In this document: piece after piece, positions 37,130 through 49,023 of the stretch | Layout of the letters: every line of letters begins with the position of its first letter | How positions within the stretch are numbered: the first letter of the stretch is position 1 | NCBI GenBank assembly: GCA_944990035.1 | Contig: CALYLX010000083.1 | Span: 372,001-436,000, forward strand | Origin: Clitopilus passeckerianus | Lineage: Eukaryota > Basidiomycota > Agaricomycetes > Agaricales > Entolomataceae | Reading direction: 5' to 3' | Length of the DNA: 64,000 nt | Made by a program: the position numbers and the translations under genes | Notes under the pieces: generated by a model | Told to the model about the DNA's origin: nothing | Seen by the model: only the letters and a program-made list of their open reading frames with translations | Database searches by the model: none

Positions 37130-38640
37130 GCCTAGCACCGACTGTATTAAGTAGAGATTTCTCGAGGGGTTAGGCATCATAGCTCTAAGCTAAGCTAAAA
37201 GTTCGTTGCATGGAATTGCAGAGCGTTGAAGTTCTTCGACACCAAACATTGCGGAGGTCAACCGGTCAAGCTAGGCTAATGCCAGTCCAAAAAGTGGTCA
37301 GGCTCGAACGGATCTTCCCGGAGCTTGTCTGATCTAGAGCCTTGGCCAAATAGAGACACATATAGAGACATCATCACTTTGTATTCTCTTTCAACGTCAT
37401 GAGCAGTAAAACCTCTCTGGGACTAGAAACGAAACTATATCTTGATTCATCTCGTTCATCTCGATGACGCGCCGCGGACGCAGCCCGCGCAACCGTCAAT
37501 CCTCCGTCCTCGAAATGGAAATTATCTCCTCTGAAAACTGTGGGGTATTGGCAGAGAGAATCATGCGGACTTACATGGTATCTACGTTATGATTTATTGG
37601 ACCCAAAGGCCAATGGAACCAACCCTGGGCTAATTGCATAAACAGTGTATCTTCAGTGACATCGAGACGAAGTCAGAACCAGTCATCACCACGTCGTGGA
37701 AGTGATACTGCAAACCATTATTATAACCAAGCAGTTGCTACAGTGGTCGATTTGTACGTTCTTCTGGCCAGGAAATGGCTCATACATAGGCACTAAACTC
37801 CATCCGTATAGCCAGACGACGAACGCTCTATCTCTACTCTGGACGACTCCAAATCGGCCGTTATATTCATCAATTTTAGCCACTCTTATTTGCCATTTCC
37901 CTAGTAGTGACGTGAGGACTCCGTTTAGCTTTCCTTGTTCCGGGGACGACCAGATGACGGCATCCAGTGAAGTGTCAGCTGGCGCCATTCACGGTATCGC
38001 CATTGCCTACCACCGTAACATCCAGTCCAACGTTTTCAAGAGCCGACTGAGGCCACTTCCGAACACCAGCGACACTTACCCTCACGTCGTGCAGTTTACG
38101 TATGTTCTTTGCTCAGCCTCCCGGAATCTGAAAGCTGACTAATTGCACTTCCCTTCGGCCACCGCCTATCTCATGTGTCATGGCGACTGTGAAGCTTCAC
38201 GCAGAAGTACTACTCAAGGTACGCATTATCCGCGTTTCACTTCAGCCCTAATGATTTACCCGACACTGCTCTGCCTTAGACGTTCTACTGGCAGCAGACA
38301 GGAGTATTATGTTGGTGAAGAAGCTCACGTCTTCAACAACTTGACAACATGTGGAGGTCCAGCTCAATGAGCACCACTCAACTTTCGACCACGCTGAGTA
38401 TTCGTAGAGCGAGAGCCTTATGGCCATATCAGCTACATAGTCACTTAATCAAAATCTTAGGCTTTCTTTCGCCGTGCATCCGGGAACGTGTTAGCGCAGA
38501 TTCTGTCTCTCTTGATGGGTTGCCTAGTATACTGGTCAACGGATACATCACAATCCTGACCACCAATATCCACGTTATTGACGCCTTCAAATATTAGAAA
38601 CATTGGTTACGCTTCATTCTCTTATCGAACACATTATGAG
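37130..38640. other. 1.5-kb stretch without a recognised gene
   Basis: Open frames on both strands overlap at 37686-38142. The minus one reads TSLDAVIWSSPEQGKLNGVL and the plus one is longer. Neither has a family I know, and I could not build a spliced model. A decayed array member is possible but unsupported. Confidence 0.3.
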
Positions 38641-38645
38641 ATCTC

Positions 38646-40155
38646 CTAAAATACCCGAACGGCCCTTTTCCCCATAGCCTTCACTGATGTACCCATGACT
38701 TGAGCCGGAGTCGATACTGGCTTAGTAGGCTCTTTTGCTGGTGAAGCGACTGGAGGACTCAGAGGGACTGGCTTGGAATACACCGCCCCGGCCTTCTGAA
38801 TGGTCACAAGCTGCTCCCTAAAGGCTTGTTCAACGCGGGTAGCCCATGTCAATGACGGTGTGGACTTCAGTGACTGCACGAGTGACCAGCCAGCCTTGCG
38901 AACTTCGACTCGTGCTTCCCAAACCTTCAATGCCGTCTCCACGCCCAACCTTCCTATATCGTCACCCGTCAGACTCTCCTTTCTCGTTGCCAACCTCTCG
39001 TACAGATGCATGGCCCAGCCGTGCAAGCCCAGCTTCTCGGCTTCAAGCACCTCATCTATCAAGTCAACCTCAACCTCCCGATCAGAGAATAGCGTTGCCT
39101 TGTTGTCAAAGATCCTCCGAAACGCCTCTTTGGAGCCGTGAGCGTCCAGCGAGTAGAGATTTAAGTAGTCCTGCCAGTTTGATTCGTAAACCTGCTCCCG
39201 AATGCGAGACAGTGTGGCCGCGCGATCTAGGCCAATTTTATCGATATCTGCTCTGGAAATGGGGCCGTTTTGCTTGACGAGAGCGATGTAACCTGTGCGG
39301 GCCCAGTCGACAACGAGAAAGTTCGTCCCTAACTTTACTCTCTCGGATGGGCAGGTTAGCAATGTACCCAGTGTATGGATAGCCTTTTCCCTGATATCAA
39401 GCATCTTCCAGAGCGTCGAAAGTTTCAGGACCGAAATCCATTCGTCTTTCGTCAGCGAGAGAGGTGAGACCCTAAGTAACAACGGTCAGGAATCAGACTC
39501 CCAGCTAGGTTAGACGACTCACAGAGGATATAGAAACATCACGAGAGGACGAAAATCGTCCGCCAAGACTTCGTTCAATTTGACAGGGTTTTCCAAACCC
39601 CCAGCCCCGTTGTTGAGCAATAGGGAGAATGCATCGGTCTGGTGTAAAAAACGGTGTTTTGGGAGGAAGAATAGCACATCCTCGACCTAATACCGACGAG
39701 AACATTCGTGAGCTCTTTCTTCCTTCTCTTATGAAGTACTCTAACTGCATACCTCGAATGCGACCATCTGAAAATAGTAAGAATCATCTTGCAGTGCTGG
39801 TTCGGCGTCGTTCTGGGTGACGTCATGTGTGAGCTCCAGTGCCTTTTCCCTAGCAAGAGACTCTAAGCAGTCAGCTCATGAAATAGACGAAGTAGCTTCG
39901 TACCTTGGTCCCGTCGCTAAATTGACAAGGCATTCCACTCCTACTTCCAGATCTTCGACGTGCGAGTCCTTGTCAAGCCCGGTAATGGATATCAAAGCGT
40001 CGCTCATAAGGGTACCAACCCCGCCCTCATTCGGACCCTGGTTCTCTAGAAAGACGAGAATACCATTTTCTGTCTGTTAAAGCGTGATTGAGACACGTTA
40101 AATAGTGGTAATTAGATAAGTTGATACTCACCTTGCTGTAGAGAAATGGAGCCAT
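38646..40155 (-). CDS. BTB/POZ paralogue 6
   Basis: It starts MAPFLYSK at 40155 before a GTGAG donor. The N-terminal module is shortened and diverged (NGILVFLENQGPNEGGVGTL, ITGLDKDSHVEDLEVGVECL). The BTB exon reads VEDVLFFLPKHRFLHQTDAF, ENPVKLNEVLADDFRPLVMF and LYPL. The last exon starts SLTKDEWISVLKLSTLWKML and carries two helical modules (WARTGYIALVKQNGPISRAD with IGLDRAATLSRIREQ; LATRKESLTGDDIGRLGVET with LKVWEARVEVRKAGWSL) around the subgroup marker SLDAHG. The tail is Pro/Ser-rich and ends MGKRAVRVF with TAG at 38646-38648. The frame is intact. Confidence 0.8.
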
Positions 40156-40522
40156 GTGAGATGGATGCTAACCAAAAGTTGAGTTCAGAACGACCGGCGG
40201 GCGTAACGGGGGATGATGATGGTACTGCTGGCGGTATACTTGAAACAACGTACCCATGGATAGCATTTACCAGATTGGATAAGCATTCAGAAGTCGAAGG
40301 TTGATACACGTTGTGTGGACACAATCGATGGACAACACGTTGCAAGGATTTATCCAGGAAGATTCTTCGATGTCACTGATATATGGATAATTCTTCGCAG
40401 TTCAAAAGACAAGTAGTAGGGCACTAATACGGAAACGAACTAGGACGAGTGACGGGGAGCAATTGCTAACAACTTTGAAAACTACACGAGCTAACGAGGA
40501 AGGTCTCATCTCAGTAAATCCT

Positions 40523-42220
40523 CTAGCTCTTCTTCCCAATTCCACGCTTCCTCCAAATCCGACGGATTGGAGACGGGCTTCTGCTTCTCAGTGGAGGCTG
40601 ATTTAATGGTTCGGGCAATGAGACTGGCGACGCCGCTCTTTGAGGAGGCTCAGTCCAAGATGCTGGAGTCAATGGCGTGGGCTCTCTTAGAGGAGACCGG
40701 GCCCAAAATACTGGGGGAGGCGGCGTGGGCTCTCTTGCTAGGGACTCAGGCCAAGTGTTTTGTAGGTGCACGCTTGGACCGCCCGCTGATCTCATGGAGT
40801 CGGGGCCTCCCTTGGTTCGGACGTAACTTTCGCTCTCGAGTGCTATCCTGGATAATTCCGGCTGGAACAGGTCGCCCACTCTTTGCGAGATAGGCGTCGG
40901 TGCTGCTTGAAATGGACCTACAAAGGTCTGGGCTAGAGACCACGCCGCCTTCCGCGTCTCCCATCTGGCTTCCCATACACGAACGGCGGTGTCCTGCCCT
41001 AATCTCTCGACCTCGTCCACATTGAGACCCTCCTTCCTCTTTGCTAGCCTCTCGCAAGCGTGTAAGAATGATGCCTTGATGTTCTGCTTGCGCGCCGCCA
41101 GGAGCTGGCCAACGAGATCTTCATCGTCGTAGCTGGTATCAACGAGGTCCCTGTCGAATAGTTTGGGTATGAGGTGGCTGGTCCCATGAGCGTCCAAGGA
41201 AAAGCGGTTGATATAAGAGTCCCAGTCTGCTTCGTAGACGTCTTCTCGGAGGTTGCACAGTCCGATCGCCGACTCTAGTCCGATCCTCTCGACTTCAACA
41301 TCGGAGAGAGGTTCATTGCGCTCGGCGATCTCGATATAGCCAGATTTCACCCAGTCCACCACTTTCTGCGCCTTTCCTAACTGTATCTTCTCCGCTGGGT
41401 CGTTGAGCAACTGCTCCAGCTTTTGAATTGCTTCAACCCGAATGTTAAGCATCTTCCATTCCGTTGATAGTCGAAGGATGGACTCCCACTCCAGCCTTGT
41501 TAGATCGAGTTCGTCGTCTCTGAGAAGGTTCAATCAGCATTGACATCGTCCACCAAGTGATATTATACACGCACAACGGATACATGTATTTCATAAGGGC
41601 TCGAAAATCGATAGCCAAAATCCCGTCTAAATTCAGGAGATTCTCGTGTGCGTCACGCCGGAGATTGTTGAAGAGCACAGAGAAGGCATCCGTTTCTCGA
41701 GGGAACCGATGTTTCGGGACCAGAAACAATGTGTTCTCTAACTGGAAGGTAATTGGCTTAGACACACATTTACAGGCGCTTTGAGGCTCGGAAATGCTCA
41801 CATCAAAAGTGACCATGTCGAGGTAGTACGTATCATCATGGATTGCCTGAGCTGTATCACAGAAATCTGTAGCCTCGACAGACTCCTTATGTTTTCTATG
41901 CGAGGCGGCCCGTCAGTCCTCCTCGTCACTGCGCTCACAAATACAATCTTACCCTTTCTCTCCGATTTCTTGTATGAAGGAAACAGCGTCCATCTCTCGA
42001 AAATTCAGCCTGTCAAGGCCCAATCCATCTTGCAAGCAAGACGACGCATGGTCCACGAAGTCGCCCACCGTGCTGCTCATGGAATCTTTTTCGACCACGA
42101 GGAATAGACGATCATTTGTCTATCAGAAACAGCTCATTAGCTTCAACAGATTTCTTCTTCTTAGGTTATGGATGAACTCACCTCGCTGTATAAAATCGAA
42201 GGTTTGTTGGGTAATGACAT
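40523..42220 (-). CDS. BTB/POZ paralogue 7
   Basis: It starts MSLPNKPSILYSE at 42220. An N-terminal module follows (NDRLFLVVEKDSMSSTVGDF, LNFREMDAVSFIQEIGEKG), then a linker with HDDTYYLDMVTFDV and the BTB exon (LENTLFLVPKHRFPRETDAF, LLNLDGILAIDFRALMKYMY). The long last exon begins TRLEWESILRLSTEWKMLNI and has two helical modules (WVKSGYIEIAERNEPLSDVE with IGLESAIGLCNLRED; LAKRKEGLNVDEVERLGQDT with VRVWEARWETRKAAWSL) flanking SLDAHGTSHLIPKLF. The C-terminus carries a proline-rich repeat in which EPTPPPPVFWARSPLR is followed by EPTPLTPASWTEPPQR. It ends IWRKRGIGKKS with TAG at 40523-40525. Confidence 0.82.
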
Positions 42221-42745
42221 TGCAGGAACTAGGCGGGAGCACTGCATATAAACAGAATCATCCGAGTGAACAGCTTGAACGCTATATCTAGTTTTGTGGT
42301 CAGGCACTAGAAGGGCCCGGAAGGGCGCCAATCGACACGTTTTTGAAAACGAGGTGTGATTAAGTTCGATCAATGATGCAGCACTTACAGGAATCTTCAA
42401 ACATGTCGCGCGAGATTGCGTCTAAGCCGCTCAGAATATGTTCATGAGGAACTGCATCCGCCATGGATAGACGTTTCGTTCATCTCACTTGGTAGAGTTC
42501 ATAAGCAATGCGAGAGAAATATGTGCGGAGATTAGATCTATGGGCACGTTGTACGCCCACAGACCGGGCAGGTTGCCTGCGATCACTGATGGGCACAACA
42601 GTCCATATCTACCAATTTGAAGGCTGTTCTTCCAGAAGGCAGCATCTGACCATTCCTATTGAAGGAACCGAGTCCGACAAAGTGAGAAACTGCTAGTTCA
42701 AGAGAGTGACATACAATAACCTATCCTCGTAAACAATACAAAGAA

Positions 42746-44510
42746 TTAATGCTTCTTTTTCTTCTTTTTCTTGGCACCACCGCCAGCCATGGCGCATTCG
42801 CCAGTTTCATCGTCTTTGTCTTCTTTGTGAAGCCGTTTATCTCCCTGTTGTGGTTCATCGTCCAGGGGCATTTGTGGTTCGTTTGCCTGGCCACTAAGTT
42901 CAGAAGGGACGACGGGAGGCTTTGCGTATTGATTTTCCAGGGAACGGGCGGCAGCGATCTGGGGTTTAAAAACGTTGTCGATGATAGCCGCCAAGTCAGG
43001 CCGAGAAGTTGCGTAGAGTCTCGATGCTTGGGAGTGAACCTTCCTTAGCCGCACTCTGGCGAACCAGATCTTGATAGTGGCATCCAGACCTAGCTTCTCC
43101 ACCTCTTCAAGGGTGAGGCTTTCCCTCCTCGCAGTCAGTTCCGTGTACGTCGAGAGAAGGAAGTCAGAGAGACCGTATTTGCGCGCAACGAGGATCCTTT
43201 CGACAATGTCAACATTTCGAGACCCATGTCCAGCTCGGGCGCAAATAGTTCTGGGAGAAGAGTATTATGGTGATGGGAGTGGAATGCGGCTAGGTATGTC
43301 GCAAAATCGTGTCTGTACAACTCGTCTTGAGCTTCAGCGACGTGGATAAATGTGTCAAGTCCTAGGTCAAGGACCTGAGCCTCCGTAAATGGTTTTTCTT
43401 GCAGCTGGACAAGGGCGAGGTAACCCGCCTGAAGCCAGTGCGCGATACCAAGATCGCTGCCTAACTTGATCAGGTCGAAGCAGGTTAGACCTCTGCTGTC
43501 CAAGGTTGTTATAGCTGTAAGCCGCACATCTAGCATCATCCACTTCGACGAGAGTTTCAGAACTGATATCCATTCCTCCTTCGACAGAGTGCAAGGATGT
43601 AAGTTTCTGCAGGTAGTTGAGCGGCGGGAAAACGGGGCCGAGGAGAGAATAGCTCACAGGGGATACAAAACTTTCAGCATTGAGCGAAATTCGCCTAACG
43701 TAACGTCAAAGAGGGCATGTACCCTGTCAATTGGAGGGTCGTCTCCCAAGGCATCAGCGAGGAGGCTGTCGAAGTGGTCGGTTTTTTCCAAAAACTGATA
43801 CAAAGGTACCAGGAAAATATGCCCTTCAACCTGATGCTTTCAAGTGAGGACCTGAATTAGTCAAGAGGAGCGGCGCACTTGCCTCGAATAGTCCATCCAA
43901 GAAATAGTACAATGCATCCTTTACGCATTTTGACGTATTGTAAGTTTCTCCAAAAAAGGTGGCCTTGTCCACAGCTGCTGGATCAGAAGACTTCCTAAGG
44001 TTTATTGAGCACGGCCGCGCAACATTCGGTGGTATAGCATTGTACTTACACATGCACAGGCGTGCACCCGATTTTGCTAAGAAATCATCGAGTTGCAGAG
44101 GTTCTTCAGTGCTGTCACAAATTGAATTCCAACCAATGGGTTCATGATGATAGTCGCTGTCCGGTAACGCCAAAAGGGAGAAATCCTTGCACTGAAATTG
44201 ACGCCGTCATTAGTTAAGGAAGTCTTGTAGGCTGGAAGGACTTACCGTAGTTGAGATGTACCGAGCTTGAAAGGGCACCTCAGTGCTCGTCTGTATCTCT
44301 TGATCGACATAGGAGCAGGTCTCTTGGATGCCTTCTGGCCACTGGTCGGCGGAGTATGTAGTTGGCTGCATGACAAAGGTAGGCAGGCCCACGGAAATTG
44401 GCTGGCCTGGTCCACTGATAAAGGCGAATCGGTGAGTCCTAGATCAGGAGATTGACGCCCAACAGAAGGCTCGTGTCGCACCTCGTGGCCCACGAAGCCT
44501 CAAGCTCCAT
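42746..44510 (-). pseudogene. BTB/POZ paralogue 8, frameshifted, poly-lysine tail
   Basis: The likely start MELEASWATR at 44510 aligns at DNA level with the starts of paralogues 4 and 5. Upstream exons include TCSYVDQEIQTSTEVPFQ and EEPLQLDDFLAKSG. The linker KDALYYFLDGLFE joins the BTB exon (VEGHIFLVPLYQFLEKTDHF, LFDVTLGEFRSMLKVLYPL) across a 52-nt intron with a GC donor (43831-43882). The helical region reads IAHWLQAGYLALVQLQEKPF. Between 43205 and 43235 the frame shifts from PELFAPELDMG to VDIVERILVARKYGLSDFLL and LTARRESLTLEEVEKLGLDA. The tail ends in seven lysines and a histidine, stop 42746-42748. Confidence 0.68.
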
Positions 44511-44861
44511 GTTCAATCAACAACCAGCTACCCTATGGTTACTTGGATATGGGCGGTTCGTCGAGAGAAACCCAAAACGCATCCTTGGTCGAATCGTGAT
44601 GATGTGCAAAGTCCTTACATCTAGACTTCGAGCGGGAGATAAAAATCCTCTATCCGAGAGGCAGTTGGGTGGTTGGTGGACGTGTCTGGAATTTGAAGAA
44701 AGAGCTTGGCCGAAACGTTTGCCAAAGGGGAAAGTTTTCCCACGAGGCACTTCATGCCATGAAACGGATCTGCCGCCGAGAACTATCTGGGAATTTGCAA
44801 CAGGTATTCGCATGGCATTCCGAAGTCCGAACCCTGAAAACATGAGCCCCCGTGTCCTCCA

Positions 44862-44925
44862 AATATAATGACGCGTCAATAAACCATAACAACGCGTTCC
44901 TTCGAGTTCTAACGGACTTACAGTC
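44862..44925. promoter_or_regulatory. paired ACGCGT (MCB-like) element upstream of BTB paralogue 8
   Basis: Two ACGCGT hexamers start at 44871 and 44892, 21 bp apart, with the spacer CAATAAACCATAACA between. Related blocks occur near 49580-49607 and 51648-51674. ACGCGT is the MluI cell-cycle box bound by MBF in yeasts; use here is inference. Confidence 0.4.
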
Positions 44926-45035
44926 GATGAAGAACAAGGTTTACGCCCTAACCAAACATCCGGGGTTATAATATTTGATTGGAACAGGCCGATTTGATAT
45001 AATCTATTTCTATCCTGTTGTAGGACAAGTGAAAT

Positions 45036-45748
45036 TCAATACTGATACTGAAAGAATGCGATGACATCCTGGTAAGCCGCCGTAAGATTGGACCTAACCT
45101 CGTCTACGGCTGGTCCGACAGGATACTAAAGCACAGTGTCAGTTTCGAAGAAACTAATGGGCTTGACAGCTTAACCATAACTCACAGGTGTCAAGAGACC
45201 CAAAGCCGTGAAGTAATCGGATGTTCTATCTCGTAGAGTTGACAAGGAGGCAAGAGCCACAGGTGAGTAGGAAGAACGGAAAGCCTTCTTGGTCTTGAGC
45301 TCTGACAGGACCTGAACAGTGAGATACTGTATAGGTGTAATGGCCTCAACGAGAGCAGGTGCATCTGCCGGACCCAGCTCAGTGGGGAAAAGGCCCTATT
45401 GACAGTGAGGAATTGTTAATAAGAAGATTTCAACGTGTTGGGAAGAGTTTTCACGTAGGCATAGTAGAACACATTATGGATATCGTTCCCGAGAGTGAGT
45501 GTAGCGGCGCTGAAAGCCTAGACAAGGACAGGTATGAGAAGACAAGCATCACAGTACAGGTGAACGGATCTCACCTGCACATCGGACTTCTCGACATAAC
45601 CTGTAACGGGGAGACGCCTTGTGGCATCATCAAAGCTTTCCGTATCAGATAGAATTGTCGTCGCATTCGCTATGAGCTGATCGATAATGGCAGAGAGGGC
45701 ACCGGTCACTGCGACGGAAAGCACGAAGGTACGACTTAACAGCTTCAT
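45036..45748 (-). CDS. HsbA-type hydrophobic surface-binding secreted protein 1
   Basis: The start at 45748 gives a signal peptide (MKLLSRTFVLSVAVTGALSA). The mature protein opens IIDQLIANATTILSDTESFD and DATRRLPVTGYVEKSDV, the helical pattern of the HsbA family. The last exon reads YPVGPAVDEVRSNLTAAYQD and ends IAFFQYQY with TGA at 45036-45038. Middle exons are short. HsbA from Aspergillus coats hydrophobic surfaces and recruits hydrolases; in basidiomycetes such proteins are secreted and abundant, with unclear roles. Central exon edges were not all resolved. Confidence 0.75.
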
Positions 45749-46194
45749 TAGTACAAATGAGTGATGTCTAAGCAATGGTAGGTGGTAGGGCAAGCACACA
45801 AAGCTTGAGGCAGCAGTTTATATCTGTATTCTGTTTACAGAGCCTCTCAAAGAGCGATGTATTATTCTCACAAAGGTTCGGGCTCATGGGAACGGCCAGG
45901 GGGTCGGGTGCACCTCAAGACTTCAAAGCACTGGCAGATCCGAAGATAAGGGAACGGCTCGATGGCTCAATGGCCGTGTGGTGTAAACTTGATCTTCCAG
46001 GCACTTCACGAAGAGCCCTTTGGTCTAGCAAACGGGAAAATGTACGCCAGAAAGTGCACTCGCTTACAAGAGGGATAACATGTTATGATACCAGCTATCC
46101 CGGTTTTGAACCACTCCTTGAGAGAACGTATGCGAGAAACATTTCATTCCGTAACATGGCAGATAATACAACGTTCTTATCTAGATTTAGGCGG

Positions 46195-46460
46195 GTTAAC
46201 GGTTGGTATTGAAAGTAAGCACTAACGCCGTTTGAGGCAGTTGTCATGTTCTTCCTGATATCCTCGAAATCCAGTCTATCGAACCCTGATTATGGCATTA
46301 TTTTCACGTAGCTATCAACAGGCAGAGATCCCGATGCGTCGTAGAAATTCCCTGTTTCAGCAAGAATCCTGTTTGCGTCGGTGACAATTTGATCAGGAAT
46401 GGCAGCAAATACACCAGCCACCGTGGTAGAAAGCACGAAAGCAAAGCTGAACAGCTTCAT
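46195..46460 (-). pseudogene. HsbA-type gene 2, internally deleted
   Basis: The start at 46460 (MKLFSFAFVLSTTVAGVFAA, then IPDQIVTDANRILAETGNFY) is nearly the same as HsbA gene 3, and so is its 3' end (SIDRLDFEDI-like, ending in FQYQP). About 430 bp that contain the middle exons in gene 3 are missing. The reading frame from exon 1 runs into a stop soon after PVDSYVK. The flanks on the promoter side also match gene 3, so this is a duplicated copy that later lost its centre. Confidence 0.72.
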
Positions 46461-46469
46461 TGTCGAGTT

Positions 46470-47080
46470 TCAAGGGCTTGGTTGAGTAGTCATGAGCGTG
46501 TTTTGTTATACCATGACTGCGTGTTTCTGGCCTCTCAAGGAGCGCTGTCAGTTCAAAGACGAGCGTTCTCTGATGTAAAACAGCAGGAGACGTGAAGCAT
46601 CACGTATTCATTAGAAGTGACAGATCCGGAATAAGATAACGGCATACTACGCCGAACATAACTGAGGGCAACGCTTCACGGGAGACAATAACAAAATTAA
46701 GGATCACCTTTACAATGCATCAAGATTAATCGTACAATCGTACAAGCAACTCTTGAATATACCACCTAAAAGCTTCCGACATGAAGATTGAAGGTGAACC
46801 AAATGCCGATTGAGAGTGTGTATTGCGACATGTCCATGCAAAGGTTGAACGTTGAGATCCGATAGTCTGTGATTGTTCCTTCCTGTGACATATGTCAGCA
46901 CTCTAAGGCACATCTGCCGAACTTTTGACTCTGCACACGTCTTAGCGGCCATGAATGCTGATAGAAGCACTCAGATGTGCGTGAACCTCTCTATTTGCAA
47001 GACACGCCTCGGATCCCGAGAGAGTGAGACCGAGAGTCATCGGCCCAGAGGTTCTCGTAGATGTCGAGATTGATCGGTGA
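46470..47080. repeat. segmental duplication, left copy
   Basis: This block matches 52770-53370 along its whole length with scattered substitutions and small gaps. Examples are the shared ACTCAGATGTGC, ACACGTCTTAGCGGCCAT and TCTGTGATTGTTCCTTCCT-like words. It is the promoter side of HsbA gene 2 and carries no supported gene. Confidence 0.8.
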
Positions 47081-47424
47081 CGTCGTAGGGTTCTTCCACA
47101 CTCTGGAGCAATGGAGGGAATACGCGGGACCAAACTATTTCCAGTAGACGCAACAGCGATGGGGAGATGTACCAGTGGCAGATTACCTGGAAGTCGCCTT
47201 ATCAGTGTTTGGACTCTTGATGATCTGATTTAGATTCAATTGAATGGAAGGTACTATCTCCACCACGTCGGGAAGCATCTCAGGACAAATCATGGGCTTG
47301 GCCAGGTGATCAGCCAGATCATGCTACAATCCAAACGGTAGTGTATTCCTGAAATCTTATGACATGCAGCAGGAAGACCTTTAGAACAAAAGAAAAATCT
47401 GCTCCTAAATCAAATGACTTGCGG

Positions 47425-49023
47425 TTATTTCTTCTTCTTCTTCTTTTTCATCGCCGTCCTGCTAGGTCCTGGCTCGAACGTTGGCTCAATTGGCTCGAGT
47501 GCTGGCTCTTCCTTTGGCCACGGCCATGGGGCTGATTCTGGTTCAGGCTCTTGCTCTGGCCATGGAGGTGACTCTAGTTCCGGTTCTTGCTCTGGCCACG
47601 GCCATGGGGCTGACTCTGATTCTGGTTCTGGCCACCGCTCTATCGTTTTCAAGGTCGACCTCGGTTCGGATTCAACGGGTGGGGGTAACGGCAGTGGGGA
47701 TGGTGGAGGGTCCAACAATTCGTAAAAGGTCTTGGCTACTCCAAATTCGTCAGCAAATGCTTCCTCAATACATGAAGCGAAATCGAGTTTTGGGCGGGGT
47801 TGGACTACAGGTCGAAGGTCGGAGAGAATTTGCCGGTACTTGCATAGAAGCTCGTATCGAGCCTTCCATAGCACGACAGTGGTCTCCAATTCGAGCGAGA
47901 CGGCCTCGGCCAACGAAATGCTTTCTTCCCGGTCAATGAGCTGGGAATAGCAGTAACGAAGTGCATCAAGGTTATCAGCCATTCGAGCTGATAGGATTCG
48001 CTGCGTGATCTCCGTATCTGCGGGGTCTTCGGCTCCCGTAGCGTTAACGAATTTGGAGAGGATATCGTAGGGAGGATAGTGGGCAGAGAATCGGCTGTGG
48101 TACAAACGCATGTCAGATGCGAAGGCTTTATCGCGGGCATGCGTAATTTTGACCATTGTGTCAATGCCAAGCGTTTCCTTGTGGTAGGAGTCGAGATGAA
48201 CCTCTGCCTTCGCAAACGCTATACATCCTTGCCGAAACCAGGATGGTACACCGTACGTTCGTCCAAGGATGATGAGCTCCTCTGGGGAAAGGGACTTCTT
48301 GTTGAGGGACGCTATTGCCTGTTGACGATACTCGAGTGCCATCCACTTTGTTGAGAGTTTCAACACACATATCCAGTGCCTAGCTTGCAGGCCGTGCCCA
48401 TTTCTATTGAAGGTTGAGCTTTGAATGATTTCCGAATACAGGTGAACGCTACTCACAAGGGGTACATGAGCTCCATAAGCCCACGAAAATCTTCGCTTGA
48501 AACGTCCAGAGGTAGGGCGGAATCTTGATCTTGATCTTTCGCATGGATTAAAACACGGTTGCAATGTTCAAGAAATTGATGATGGGGAACTAGGAATTGA
48601 ACCTCATCTACAGTCTACAGGAAGGATCAGCGGTAGCAGAATGTTACTTGGAAAAGAATGCACCTCAATGAGGGCCATGGCAAGATAGTAGGTGTCGTCT
48701 CGTTCCAGCGCTAGTTCCACCGTTGGTTCAGCTTCAGGTTGTTGGATGACCATACTCTCTGAGGAGTCATCGGGAGCAACCTTAGCTGAACCAAGCTGTA
48801 CTATCTCCTCGAAATCAATGACGTTCATCTTGTTGAAGTCGAGCGTGATAGGTCCCAGACCTTCACTGGTGGCCAGAGCTTCTGAAGCAAGCAATGCGAT
48901 AATGATGGTGCCGTTGACCTGATTAACACGATCAGTCGATGGGAGTACTCAGTAATCTGGCATAGGTAGGCTTACCATGGCGTATCCCCCCTGTTGAAAG
49001 GATGGGTTCTCCTTCTTGTCCAT
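47425..49023 (-). CDS. BTB/POZ paralogue 9 with poly-lysine tail
   Basis: The chosen start MDKKENPSFQQGGYAM at 49023 ends at a GTAAGC donor. The N-terminal module (NGTIIIALLASEALATSEGL, FNKMNVIDFEEIVQLGSAKV) and the linker ERDDTYYLAMALIE come next. The BTB exon reads VDEVQFLVPHHQFLEHCNRV and SEDFRGLMELMYPL. The last exon has two helical modules (VPSWFRQGCIAFAKAEVHLD with LGIDTMVKITHARDK; LIDREESISLAEAVSLELET with VVLWKARYELLCKYR). The C-terminus is a low-complexity Pro/Glu/Trp repeat (WPEPESESAPWPWPEQEPE) ending in seven lysines, TAA at 47425-47427. The frame is intact. Confidence 0.8.

Noticed and set aside
47414..47725. Plus-strand Ser/Gly/His-rich frame
   Set aside because: It is the reverse strand of the Pro/Glu/Trp low-complexity tail and lysine run of BTB paralogue 9.
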